Of a DNA stretch of 64,000 nucleotides, positions 37,301 through 48,720 are shown piece by piece. The notes under the pieces are model-generated. The model made no database searches. It was not told the origin of the DNA and was given only the letters and a program-made list of their open reading frames with translations. Every line of letters begins with the position of its first letter. Positions within the stretch are counted from its first letter, which is position 1. Source of the DNA: Ceratothoa steindachneri (taxonomy: Eukaryota > Arthropoda > Malacostraca > Isopoda > Cymothoidae); NCBI GenBank assembly GCA_963969495.1, contig OZ018321.1, positions 69,267,035-69,331,034 of the forward strand, in the 5' to 3' direction. The position numbers and the translations under genes were made by a program.

Positions 37301-38120
37301 TGTTTTCACTTAATTAAGAATCGGTAACCATTAAAAATAATTTAACAATGCCAAGCTTTTATACGAATTTGATAAATATTATAAAAGGCATATACTATAA
37401 TCTATAATAAACAAAGGATTACCCTATTAAAATATATCTGTGGAGACTTTAAATTCCAAAGTATCATCCCAAATTCATTTTTTCACAAACTGGCAGCTAA
37501 ACTTGTCACAAATTTGCTCGACCTTTAAACTAATTTCCCCCTTCCTTTATAAGCCAATTCTCGCACTTCATCTCCCATAAGCATTCTTCTATACTGTTCC
37601 AGCTAAGTTTATATGAATGTTTGTTTGTCCAATCCTTTTCATTGTAAAGCTGAAGTTGATAGAAAAGGCCAAAATGTGTCCTATACTAAAATGATTCAAT
37701 TAAGGAATGGTTTCAATCTCTTGAATTAATTTCACTCTATTTTGAACGTCTACCGATTATATATATATGTATATACACATATATAAAAAGAGAGAGAGCA
37801 GTTGATAAAGATGGATAAATAGAAGGGAGTAAGAGTGAATTCATTATTAGAAACTTTATTCCCATTCATATGCAAAAAGATTCGTTTTTCAAAGTGGATG
37901 GTTTGGCCGTCCATTGAACATTCAACACCAAAGAAGGAGGCATTTTCATCCTAACAAATATATTTGATTGCTCCTTTTAAACCTTCTCTCCCTTCGGTTT
38001 CGCTCGGGGGAAACGTTTTAAGGGGGTAAGGCAAAGTAAAGAATGGCCCTTTCCTATTCAATTATCTTTTTCATTCTAAAGTTTCTTGTTAGTGACGCTT
38101 TGTTTTTTTTCTCCTTCTCT
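34340..38120. other. Anonymous AT-rich DNA
   Basis: No motif is supported on either strand. The minus-strand ORFs at 36536-36718 and 36697-37014 are hydrophobic or basic and unrecognised. Confidence 0.35.
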
Positions 38121-38124
38121 TTAG

Positions 38125-38225
38125 AATACGAAGTACGGCCAGGTCTCTGTCCTTGTACTTGAGGCTCATCGGAGAGACAACGGTGCCAGGTTCACTTTCC
38201 GACCACACTTCACTCTTCATCCATT
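38125..38225 (+). other. Candidate 101-bp internal exon with strong splice sites
   Basis: A pyrimidine-rich TTTTTTTTCTCC...CTCTTTAG precedes the block and CATT|GTAAGTAG follows it. The block is stop-free in two frames (one contains KYGQVSVLVLEAHRRDNG, the other LSLYLRLIGETTVPGSLSD). It is more GC-rich than both flanks, as exons often are here. No partner exon or family is recognised. Confidence 0.35.
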
Positions 38226-38526
38226 GTAAGTAGATTTGTTCCTGTTTATTACATAGTAAGACAGAGCCAAATGTTCAGGCGGTGAAATCTTCTACTAATA
38301 ATACATATAGTTTTAATATTAACTGATAATAATTAATCATTAATAATGAAAATCCTATTATTATGTTATTTCACGCAAGACTTTTGAGAGTGGGTGGAAT
38401 ATTTGTAGTTTATGGTGTATAGAATCAGAGGTATAGATCGACCTTAAATCCATTCGAGGCCTGAATTTATTTCATTTAATTTCTTTGGTGGAACGGAGCT
38501 GAAGCTTTCCATCTCCTCTTCTCGCT

Positions 38527-38589
38527 TTAATTCATTATTCTTTTACATTCCTATTAATTCATTATTCATTTACATTCCTATTAATTCAT
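38527..38589. repeat. 27-bp tandem repeat, 2.3 units
   Basis: The unit TTAATTCATTATTC...CCTA is at 38527-38553 and 38554-38580 with one base difference, followed by a 9-bp partial third unit. Confidence 0.85.
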
Positions 38590-39580
38590 CCCTTTCAAAT
38601 TATCTGGTTTTTCACTCTTCATTTCATAATATTTTGGTTATTTGGAACATGAGCATAAGGGTGGGGCGATTTATAACTTTTTTGGTGAGAAAAAATTTGT
38701 GTTAAAACCGTTTTGCTATCTGATCATACTTTTATCCTGCGCATCGAGCTTGAAAATAGAAAAAATGCATTAAAAATAACCAAAATATATGTAACACCTA
38801 AATAGTTATATGGGAGGAAATTACTTGCGGATATTACTGATAATAATAATTTATATTTATCTTTTATGTATGCAAAAGCTTTAAATTAAATAACTATATC
38901 TTCAGCTGGCACAGGAAGGAGAAAAAAATAAAATATGCCACATTTTCAACTGAAAGTAAAAAGAATTGGCAAAAATTTAATTTTAATTGAGAAGTTTGTG
39001 GGTAGTTTGCGGGCATCTCATAACACTTGAAAGGGTTTCGATGGCATTCTAAAAAAGCCGGTGATGATTCATAGAAATGGAATACTCGGCACCGGACGAC
39101 ACCGAGCTTTCTTCACTCGGTTAATTATTTAAGTGTTGGGATAGATTCAGGGGAATTACGTGTCCTTCATTGTATAAGAAAACCTGTTGTCTCGTTTCAA
39201 AAACAAGACTGAGTGTCTTTGGGAAAATCGTTATTTCCAGTTTTCTTTTAAAAACCTACATCATGATTAGTTTCTTTTTGCGACCTCGACAGGAAAACGC
39301 AATTATCTTTTTCCATCGATGTCCCACAAGAAGACGTCCGGTGTAGTAAGGCTACGCATGTTTAGCTGACATCTCGGGAATTGCGTGCCCTTGTTTCCCC
39401 AATGCCCGCGGGAGGATAGGCGCTTATATAACTTCCACACATTCTTACTATCCCAGTTCAGATGTCTCTCCACAAAGTTTGTGGCAGAGGAGCCTTCGTT
39501 GTTATTTGCTTCTTAGCCAAATTAATCAACCTTCACTTTTACAGCGCCAAGAGTAGACTAATTCAACTTTTAATAGTTTC

Positions 39581-39609
39581 ACCCCCTCTAACCATATGTT
39601 AGAGGGGGT
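39581..39609. repeat. Perfect 12-bp hairpin
   Basis: ACCCCCTCTAAC and GTTAGAGGGGGT are exact complements separated by CATAT. No transposon end or transcript feature explains it. Confidence 0.8.
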
Positions 39610-40169
39610 AAAAAGAACAAAAAAATTAGATTTAGGGCATTCGTCGGGGCTCATATAGAAACTAACGTCACTACAACGGTAGGGAGTGGAACTCTTAGGA
39701 ATTAAATGTGACCCTAATAACTTGTGGAAACTCAGGATTGTCGCATGGTTAGGGAAATATGCCATTCTTTTACTCTAATTTTGGAAAAATAATACTTAGA
39801 AAATAAAATTTGCCCTTTTGAAAATTAATAGACGCTATTATAATCCAATTTTTGGAAGAGAAAATATGACAAAAATTTAATTCACTAGTAAAACATCGAA
39901 CTGGCGTCTCTGGATTCTGAGAGGTTCTGTCTCTTACCGGGGTCGAAAAAGCGCCTTGTTCTAAAACTACTTGAATCGAGGCTTTTTAAACTAAAGTATG
40001 GGCGAGTGGATAAAGAACTTCCTCACCCGCACTCAATACCACTCGGATCAGCGCTATGAATTTTACAAGATTTTCTTCTTTCCTCCAGTTTAAGGGTGTA
40101 GGAGTATTCCACGTGGAATTTCTTTTCCAGCACGTAAGTGACGTCCATGCGCTGGAGAATGCTCTAAAA

Positions 40170-40790
40170 TTTGGTTAGGCTTAAATTGGTAAGCCTACCC
40201 CCTAACCATTCACAATCGGTAGCCTCGATCCGCGTCCAACTCGGACCACCTTTTCGTGGATTAGAATCGCCTCGACGTGAAGATTCGAGGCCATTCGAGA
40301 GTAGCGCTGTTTCCCCCACTCCTGCGGGGGGGGGGGGGGGCTCGGATATATATAGGGCTCGTCTTCCATGTGGGAGACACAGAGTTGAGGAGTCCCACAG
40401 AATCCACCAAGAAGCATTTCACTAGTTCCAAGTCAGGTGCTAACAACAAAGCAAAATGACGGCTGAACTTTTCGTGTGTTGGAATTAGCTCAGCCAGTGA
40501 GGTAATTCCATTTGACGATCGCCACCGATCGATTTTTCCGACTCCACTCCTCAACTCCTGTCGAAGCCCTCCTCGTTTGGGGGTGGCCGAAATACTCTCC
40601 CTGGACCGGGAGTTACCGCCCCCATCCCCCTTTGGAGAACCGTCATCACGTCAACTTCCCGCTCAGAAGCTCCGAGCACCCTCGCCCTCACGTTTCTTGC
40701 TTGCAGAAGACATCCGTCAAGCCTTACCCTGACGTCTCACCCGGAATCCTCCGTAAGTCAACCCCTCTTCCCCTTTAGCAACCCATTCGA
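40170..40790 (+). promoter_or_regulatory. GC-rich promoter- or LTR-like patch
   Basis: A GC-rich block has a 14-G run (about 40327-40340) followed by TATATATAGG at 40347-40356. Downstream CTTGCTTGCAG|A and CCTCC|GTAAGTC could bound a 46-bp exon at 40707-40752. The composition resembles a pol II promoter with a short leader exon, or a solo LTR. No coding product or LTR ends are identifiable. Confidence 0.3.
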
Positions 40791-41870
40791 GTTAATCCTC
40801 CCCATTTGAATAGTCTCTTTCTGTAGCGCATTAATTTCTAACTTCAGACTTTGATGCATAACTCTGCATTTCCTTCCCCCCCTCCTCATTTACCAATTTA
40901 ATTTTTCCCATTAATTCTCTTATTTCATGTAAATAAAATTATATTTTTGTCCTTTCCTCTTTAAATAACCTTGAGCTTTGTCATTGCCCAAATTTTACCT
41001 GACCTCGTTGCACTCTTTTCTAGCTGTTCCGCGCGTCGAAACTCCTGGCGTTCTGTTCCTTGTCGGTTCGCCTTTAAGTTATTGGTCCCTCCCCCATAGA
41101 TATAATATGGTATTGATATAATGTAATGTCATACCACGAAAAAGGGTAAAATGATTGAGCAAAGCTATCTTATGATTTGTGCAAAGACTACCGAATCCAA
41201 CGCCTATATTTCTTGAATAACTGAATAAAATTAAAGAGGTTTGAATATAAGCAAAAAATAACACAATAACCTTGTACACAATTAAACGAAATAATAACAC
41301 TAACAAAATTTCTCTTTGGCTTGTCCGTGAGTTAAAAGTGTTATTTCCCAATTGTTTGTGGCTCTATTAAATATAAAAGTAAAATCTTATCCGCAAACTT
41401 TGTTTTTGGGGCTAGGACATTGAATTTTTAAATTAGCCCATTTATAGTAAATAACATTACTTTGATGTAAATAGTAAAAATAGATAAAATGTTAAAGGTT
41501 ATGTTTTTTTCACATATTGTATAAACATGATATGGTGTATTTAAAAAATATAGAAACAGTAATACAGTAGTAATAGCTACTTTTTCCCTTACATTTTGAT
41601 TTTGCGACCCGGACAGCAATGGAAGTTCTCCTGCATTTCCTATAGATTCAGAACTAATTTGGTGAAAAATAAACTTTAGAGTTTTCTAGAACTTTCAAGA
41701 TTTTTTTTATATTTCAGAAGAATTTCTAGAACATTTCTACAACGTTGATGATTGACTGTATAAATCCAAAGAATGTCTACTCAACAGATCACTTTAGCTC
41801 TATCTGTTACAGCGCAGACATCATGCGTCATTGATAGAAGGATTCGTCACACATTGCATTAGAGGTTGTA
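40791..41870. other. Anonymous AT-rich DNA
   Basis: No gene is recognised. It leads into the first exon of family copy 2. Confidence 0.35.
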
Positions 41871-42054
41871 AGCATCAGAAAGACGCATTTTGCTGTCTGC
41901 GCTGAATTTATTAAGACAAGAGTGATCAAGTATCTGTAGAGAGATATACTAAAATGTGTGAGGCTGACAAGGCATATTTCGGCATGCCAGTTGGAGATCA
42001 AGACAAACCTTGGGCACCTCCTTTCACTTGCGAGTTCTACAAAAAGAACTCTAG

Positions 42055-42058
<4 letters not shown>

Positions 42059-42115
<57 letters not shown>
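42059..42115. repeat. (TA)n microsatellite at a splice donor
   Basis: The TA tract of about 27 units starts within the donor GTATAT. ORFs across it are artefacts. Confidence 0.95.
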
Positions 42116-42119
<4 letters not shown>

Positions 42120-42213
42120 TATTTAGATACTGGATTTTTTTTTAACATTTCTAATTAGAGTAAGTGAAAAGTATTTATATATTAATACTTATACTAGCAT
42201 TTGGGTGCCCTCT

Positions 42214-42228
42214 GTCGCGGTCCGCGAC
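42214..42228 (-). terminator. Helitron 3' terminal hairpin
   Basis: GTCGCGGTCCGCGAC is a perfect 6-bp stem with a 3-base loop, 16 bases from the terminal CTAG. This is the characteristic rolling-circle termination hairpin. Confidence 0.8.
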
Positions 42229-42684
42229 GGCATTCGGTTTTCTACAGGTATCATTTCAAGGCTTATTTGCATTCGGTCACTGAGAAGTAGATATCCAACA
42301 TCATTTTTTTTTTAGTGTTATTTCCTTTTGGAATCTATACGTAACCCCTCGTCGAAAGAAGAAACCTTTCATGGATTTATTAGTTATATTATTTAAAACA
42401 GTCCTTTTTAAAGTAATGAAGAGGCTGATTGCAGTAAGGACCCTGTACTACTTTCTTATAAGTAATCTTGATAATGTTTATAAATATTTTTGTTTTTAAC
42501 ATCTCCCGGTCTGACTTTAACGATACATCTTGCTGAAAGCAAACTGGGTACCTCTGGCCCGAAATTTATTGTAAAAAGGCAAGAAATTTTGAGATTAACT
42601 GTTAAATTGAACACAATTTGTATTGATTTAAATGTAATAAAGCATGTCGACATTACTAAAATTTAGTTAACCAAATAATGCCAA

Positions 42685-45160
42685 CTACTGCAAAGCTCCG
42701 GGATATACAATAGTGTTTTGTCTTTCCATTTCCTTTAGGAGGGAGAATAAATAGATTTCTCTCATTTCGAACTCTTGATAAAAGCAAGGCTGTAGCAAAT
42801 GAAGTCTTATAACCTTCAGAGAGTGGCCTTGGGCTTTGTTAATAAACATTGTAAAGCAGAGTCTAATAGGAAATTGCAGTCTTTTGAATTCAAATGGCAT
42901 ATCTCGAGTTATCAGTGGAATCCGTGGAATGAAAACCAATTCTCCTTTCCCCTGACCAGTTAAAATTTGAGCTTGAAGAAGGTGAGGCATCATTTTAATC
43001 ACAATTAGTCTTGTTCCATTCCATAGCTTCAGAGGATCCAAATTTCTTAACAACATCACTGGTGCTCCTTCCTTTACGAAAAGCTTATGGGAAGGCATTC
43101 CAAGAGGATCCAAAGAGTTAAGAAACTCAGCGGGATAGTTAACTGCTTGGTCAGGGTCAACAGTGCAATCATAAGAGAAATATTTTTTGGTAAATATGTA
43201 GACGAGTGGCCCGGCCTAAAAAAATTATTTTGTGTAAATATTATCGTTCACCCGTGTCTGAATATTCATCCGCGTTTGAGTCTTCTTCGAATTATAGCTG
43301 TCGCCATTTTTTTTATAAAAAAAGTACCCGGAGGTAAACAAACGAAAAACACTGTTTACGTAGGCCTTTTTTTACAAAAATGCCCGAAAATAACCAACGA
43401 AGAACGCTGTTTACGTACTTTATTGCAGTGGATATACTTATGAAATAGCGATGAGGAAAGCCTATTTTGCTTTTTTTAAAATAATGGCGCTCACTTGAAT
43501 CACGTTTTGTTTTAGATCATCTAAATTCAAACTGAGGGGTCACATCTAATGCCCGGACACAAATCTCGCAATCTCTTTTAATTTTAACTCAATTATGAAC
43601 GTCCAAAGAGGCGAACAATTTATCTTTATCAGAAACTAGAGTTAATAATTCGGAAATAGAGGACGGACAGACTTCGCTAAAACGATACTATTTTCAGACT
43701 GCGTAAAAGGCCTCTGTATTACACCCGAAGGGCTAAAAAAAAGTAGTTCCTTTAAATGATCCAGCTAATTAGATTAAAATGTATAAAAAAAGGTAATAAA
43801 AATAGTCAAATGGGGAAAAATATATTGACAAATGAAAAGGACTCCAAATGAGGATAATAAAAAGCTATCAAGTGGAAAAAAATTTCAAATCAATCATTTC
43901 TGACGTCATACCCTACCCCCACCCCTATTATAATTCGCAAAACGATTAAAGCCGCTGACATGATATAGTTAAAGCCTTCACCTCTGTAAACGTCAGAACA
44001 TTATTATATAAACAATTAGGATTATATATTGGGGGCTGTGCCCCCCAGACCCCTCCAATTTAATGAAACTCAGGGGCATCGTAGTGTGATCCACGCATTG
44101 TGTTTACCCCCACACGAGCCGTCCCCTTAAATGTACTCCAAAAAACGTGAAACATTTTGGAACACGGATGAAATAGTATGCCCTATCAGCCGGGCCGCTC
44201 GTCTACATATTTACCTATTTTTTTAGCTCTTTTGGCCATTCTTGAAGAAGTCTCCAGGTTATGGCATGCATTGTTTCATTTCTTGGGGCTAGAATTGCTC
44301 TTTGACAGGGCCAGTTCTTGTTTTTGTAAGCGATGCTGTGGGTCTGGATAAACCCTAAATTGCATTTCTTCAATATCTTTTACCAAAATTCCACAATCTC
44401 CTGGAAGTGAAATATCCCCAGCTGCATTATTTTCAATTATACCATTTCCTAGCTCCATAAGTTAGGAAGCAAATATCTCAGTATTCACATCTCCATGTAG
44501 GTGAACCCTCATGTTTTTATTGAAGAACAGTCTTTGAACATGACTCAAAAGGTGAGAATTCATTAAGCAGGCATTGAGTTCATCAGCTGCTGTTCCTCTC
44601 TTAATCACTGGCAGAGTTTGTCTGAAGTCTCCTGAAAAGAGAAGGGCCACTCCGCCCATGATCTGGTTATTTTTCCTAATGTCCTGTAGTGTTTTATCCA
44701 AAGCTTCAAAAGCCTTTCTGTAAGGCATAGTGCATTCGTCTCAAACAATAACTGACGTTTCTTGCAAAAGATTTGCCACTGTGGTTCCTCTCTTGATGCT
44801 GCAGATTAGATTTTTATTAACATTCAAATTTAATGGAAGCTTGAATGTGGAATGGGCTTTTCTATCTCCTGATAGTAGTGTGGCAGCAATGCCAGATGAG
44901 GCTACTGAAACTGAATTCTTTCTCTGATTTCTCACAACTGAGAGAATCAAGTTTATAACAAAAGTATTTTCAGTTCCTCCTGGAGAATCCAAGAAGAATA
45001 TTTCACCCTTGGCGGAATTAACATTTCTTATGATCATTTCATATACTGTTTTTATCCTGATTTAAAGGTGGCTCATTGATCTGCACCATGGCCGCAAGTT
45101 CTTTAATATTCTAGCTCGTCTTTCTCAAAGTTTCTCTGTCCACTGGAAGTAAATATCTAT
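42685..45160 (-). pseudogene. Helitron Pif1-like helicase domain, split by a TIR element
   Basis: Reading on the minus strand: LPVDRETLRKT, then the Walker A region as FFLDSPGGTENTF (normal form GGTGKT, so the P-loop Lys is lost), and SGIAATLLSGDRKAHSTFKL. Next is VIV-stop-DECTMP (Walker B, Trp before DEC changed to stop), SGDFRQTLPVIKRGT, and APRNETMHAITWRLL. The 43181-44223 TIR element and its duplication interrupt the frame here. The C-terminal part follows: SLDPLGMPSHKLFVKEGAP, LLRNLDPLKLWNGTRLIV, MPFEFKRLQFPIRLCF and INKAQGHSLK. It would unwind DNA during rolling-circle transposition; this copy cannot. Confidence 0.9.
43189..44215. mobile_element. Non-autonomous TIR transposon (MITE-like) with 8-bp target duplication
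   Basis: 27-bp terminal inverted repeats at 43189-43215 and 44189-44215, beginning GGTAAATATGTAGACGAG, match at 26 of 27 positions. Both ends are flanked by the direct duplication TATTTTTT (43181-43188 and 44216-44223). The 1,027-bp interior has no transposase. It holds a repeated GTTTACGTA-containing word near 43339 and 43398 and a GGGGGCTGTGCCCCC-type stem near 44031-44046. Excision on paper rejoins the helicase frame (KELKK-YFSYDC). The 8-bp duplication fits hAT, P or Merlin-like superfamilies; the GG start does not fit hAT well. Superfamily left open. Confidence 0.9.
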
Positions 45161-45262
45161 TTGGTTTCGGAACCCCGTAAGGGGCACGGCAATTTGCCTT
45201 CCCTGCCGCCGTGCTGACGGGACTCAGCGCCCCGTCCGACTTCAGCTAATCCTCTTCTCCTT
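45160..45262. repeat. GC-rich insert inside the Helitron
   Basis: About 100 bp is far more GC-rich than its context and contains the self-complementary CCCCGTAAGGGG. It splits the Helitron reading between the Rep-side piece ending near 45271 and YLLPVDRETL. It may be a small inserted repeat; no termini are clear. Confidence 0.4.
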
Positions 45263-45629
45263 TTTTTTTTTCAGCACACTGAGCCTAAATAAGGACTGTG
45301 CGTAAAAAGTATTAAAACAAAATTGGTTTCGGAATTCCAAATTGACTCAGGTTGTGGTAAATTGAACTGATGGAGAATATTATCAGATAGATCTTCCTTA
45401 TACTTTTCCCAGAAAGAAAATGGGTTAGATAGCTCACAGATGAAAATTATCACAGTAAATAAGTCTTTCATTGTCTTTGTCCCAATGTTCATCATTTTAT
45501 GTTAGTCCAAAAGCAATGCATGCTTGCTTGGAGGTTTTTATTTCATTTCCATTAACCGTTCTAAGTATTTTGAAGTCAGTTGGTCCTCTCACATGGGGCA
45601 ATAATAATCTTAGAAATAAACATTCTGGA

Positions 45630-47460
45630 TTTCATGGGTGAACAGTATATACCTTAACAAAAACATCAGTGCATTTGACTCTTAGAACTGTTGGATGTGT
45701 TTCTCCTTGTTTCCTCCTAGAATTTTTTCCTGGTTTAAAGGTAAAATATTTTAATACTTCGGGATATAGAAGTGTTTTGGCAAACTCATCTTTTGTACAA
45801 AGGTTGAAAAACGCCATTAGGGTTAGTGTTTTTTGGCCTTTCAGCCAGCTCTCTTGCATTTTCCTCAGTGTAATAGACTGTCTGACCATTTTCCAAATGC
45901 ACAGCCAGGTGCTGAACTGAGGGACTTCTGTCATTAATAGGCTAAAGAAAGAATTCTCCAGATTGCCTCATTACTGGAAATATATCTTCCCATTTGAAAT
46001 TGTTCAACTTCATTATGATTCTCCAGGCTGAAAACTGTTTGATCACTACCTATGTTTATACACTTGCAAATATATTTGATCGATTTCACACTGTTGCAAA
46101 ATTCCACATTAATGTGGGCATTGAATGTTTTGCAAAGGGAGGGAATATACGGAACCACCCACTTGTTGTCTACAATAATATCATTTCCATTTTCTCACAG
46201 CGACTAAATATCCTCCATCTTCTGCTGTTCTTGTTTTATAGATTGGATATCCATTTGTACCAGTCCGTGTTTCCTTAATTAAGTCCCTTGGATAATTTTT
46301 GCTTGCAGCTTTTGCCTACCATACAGGAGCTATTTGGATTAACAGAACCACATGGTCCATGGATCATATTCTTCTTCATGATTTCAAACAACATTGAATC
46401 TGTTTCAGGATTTGGTAATTCTGCACTGATCAAAAGGTCAATCTCATTGGAACTTATTTTGTCTTTCAGCTAAATTAGTAAATGGGCATGTGGCCAGACT
46501 CCTGTTTACCATTCCAACTTTAAGCTTGATTAGTCTTGCCACAATATCATGTCTGTCAGGAGCAAATTGTCCAGGAAGAAGATTCTCTTACACTTTTCTC
46601 TTGTAGGATTAGAGGTAAAGGTAATAAATAAGTGAGCTTTGCCATAATGTATTACATAGCAAATTGCATCCTGTACTCTATCATGCATGTATCCAGAACC
46701 TCCAGTAAAATAAGAAGGCGTAATCACCCTTTGTCCAGCATTATTTGCAGTGCCATCACTTAAAACTGCATCTTTTAGGTGATGTAGTCCTCTGCTCTGA
46801 GCTTTCTTTGATGCATCTTGATGAACAACATTCTCTCTGCCTCAATCTTAGCAAACATATCAACGAATAATTGATTGAGAAGATACTTAAATCTCAATAT
46901 CAAATTGAAATTTTGCTGCCTCACCATTATTCTATAGGCAGACAAATCCTGAGCAGATATTTTCTTGTTAAATCTTGTTCCAGTTTTTGGATCTTATTGC
47001 TTCAAAAGAAAATTCTAACCATCAGTACCTTGGCATAATATCAAAAGGTACTGTAAGGATTCATAAGTTCTATGAGTTTCGGCGACTTTCTTCAAATTTC
47101 CATCTTTATATTGTAGAACAATATCTCTTTTTTCAAAGTCTTGTTCTACAATCAAAAGTCCAACTTCATTTGTTGTAGGAGAATTGAATCTTTTTTGATG
47201 TTCACCATTCGGAGGTTTGTCTGCTCTGATGATCAATCTGACTTCTTCATCTGTACTTCTTTCCAAGGCTGTCTTGAATTTTCTGATATAGACATTGTTT
47301 TGGTGAAGGAATTCTTGGAGATTCAGCACTTTGTTTAGTTGTAAATCCTTGCATATGTTTGCTATGGTTTGTGCTTGAACTTCATGGTCCTCAATGAAGT
47401 TTATTTGAAGAAACTTACTTGATTCATTCAGCAGAGTAAAGATTTAACCAATTATGTGAT
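45630..47460 (-). pseudogene. Helitron Rep (HUH endonuclease) domain
   Basis: In minus-strand order: MLNLQEFLHQNNVYIRKFKT, VRLIIRADKPP, KTGTRFNKKISAQDLSAYRI and IEAERMLFIKM. Then come ITPSYFTGGSGYMHDRVQD and HLFITFTSNPTREKCKRI, and the HUH motif GVWPHAHL (His-Ala-His, codons at 46482-46490). VVPYIPSLCKTFNAHINVEF follows, with the tyrosine motif as KYICKCINIGSD. The Y2 motif normally has Tyr-x-x-x-Tyr here; the second Tyr is Cys. FNLCTKDEFAKTLLYPEV and YFTFKPGKNSRRKQ complete the domain. Frames shift repeatedly. The protein would nick and join DNA strands; the Tyr loss and frameshifts indicate inactivity. Confidence 0.9.
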
Positions 47461-47485
47461 CGATTTGGCTTTGGACTCTTAATGT

Positions 47486-48041
47486 TTATTTCGACCCTAG
47501 CAAAGTTGCATCATTAGCTCCAAATGCTGTAATAGAAAAGCAGTTGTTGTAAGCTATTATGAATATTAAAAATTCAACTGAATCTGGATTTGATCCATCT
47601 AATAGGGAAAGTAATGGTTGACTTTGAATAGGTTGTTCTTCCAACTGAACTTTTCCATTTCTGCAACAAAGACCATTGGTCTCAACCTTGAACTTTAGTG
47701 CTTTGCAATACTTACATTTATTTTCCAAACTTCCAATGGACAAATGATGTGCTTTAATATCAAATCGCTGCAAAGCTTTGGAAGGGTATGAAATAAACAA
47801 TTACCATCCCCAGGTGCACGTTCATAAACCAAATCAAACTGGTTGGCAGAAAGAATGAAAGTATGCACAATGTATGCAGGGCAACTGCATTAATAACCAT
47901 TCTCACATGGCTGACGCAAGAAGGTTTAATGCAACACGCAGACATCGAACTGATCCCTGAATCCAGGGGGAACTTTTTGGAAGGTACATCATCTACGCCT
48001 CTGGAAGTGTGCTTCTTTTTAAATTTGGAAAGGTTTTTCAA
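47486..48041 (-). pseudogene. Helitron N-terminal zinc-binding region
   Basis: SYPSKALQRFDIKAHHLSIG leads to KCKYCKALKF, then GLCCRNGKVQL and LLSLLDGSNPDS, with YNNCFSITAFGA at the end. The CxxC...CC pattern followed by NGKV and F-x-x-T/I-x-FGA is the usual start of animal Helitron proteins. Upstream Cys-rich residues (MSACCIKPSCVSHV) extend the reading to about 48041 in a shifted frame. Confidence 0.85.
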
Positions 48042-48244
48042 AATTTTCTGATTTTCTCGGCCTAATGTTCTTGGATATCAAATTTATTATCATCTTGAAT
48101 TCCAGGTTATGTCAAACATTTACTTCTCTAAGCTGAGATTGGTCAATATTAGACTGATGCACTAAAGAGAAGCTTCTGAACAAACAGCAATTGACTTTAA
48201 AGTAAACTCATTCATTAGAACAAACCTGGGACAAACGACAGCTA

Positions 48245-48720
48245 GTTTCTAATAATTCCTTTATAATATAAAAAAAATAACATTTTGAAGTTCAGAAATA
48301 TATATAAGTATCAAATTTTTGTGAAATTTTTTTAAACTAAAAGAAACCAAATGTGAAGTTCAGAAAATTTATTAAAATTTTGGCATGGAAATTATTAGAG
48401 CAAATTTAGATGGAGAAAAAAATGAGAATCATGATAGGCCGTAGGCCAGAGACCAAAAGTCACCCAGCTAAGCGCAAGCCCCTTCATCATAATCATCACT
48501 AACTAAAGTTTAAAAAGAGGGTTTTTTTGGAGTATTTTAATAATAATTTGATCTTAGTTTGCTTAGGACTTATGTTTTTTTATCAAAGTTATTTCTAATA
48601 ATTCTTTTATAATATAGAAAAAAAATGGTGAAGTTCAGAAATTTATATAAGTATCTAAATTTTGCGAATTTTTTAAACCCAAGGAATTACAAATGGTGAA
48701 GTTCAGAAAATTTAACCATG
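48245..48720. repeat. Direct repeat in Helitron 5' region
   Basis: Copies at about 48245-48393 and 48592-48720 share TTCTAATAATTC, TTATAATATA, GAAGTTCAGAAA, ATATAAGTATC and a second GAAGTTCAGAAAATTTA. The spacing is about 345 bp. They lie upstream of the protein on the element's own strand, so a promoter or leader duplication is possible. Confidence 0.65.

Noticed and set aside
47141..48051. Plus-strand ORFs across the Helitron
   Set aside because: They are shadows of the minus-strand Helitron protein, which has clear family motifs.
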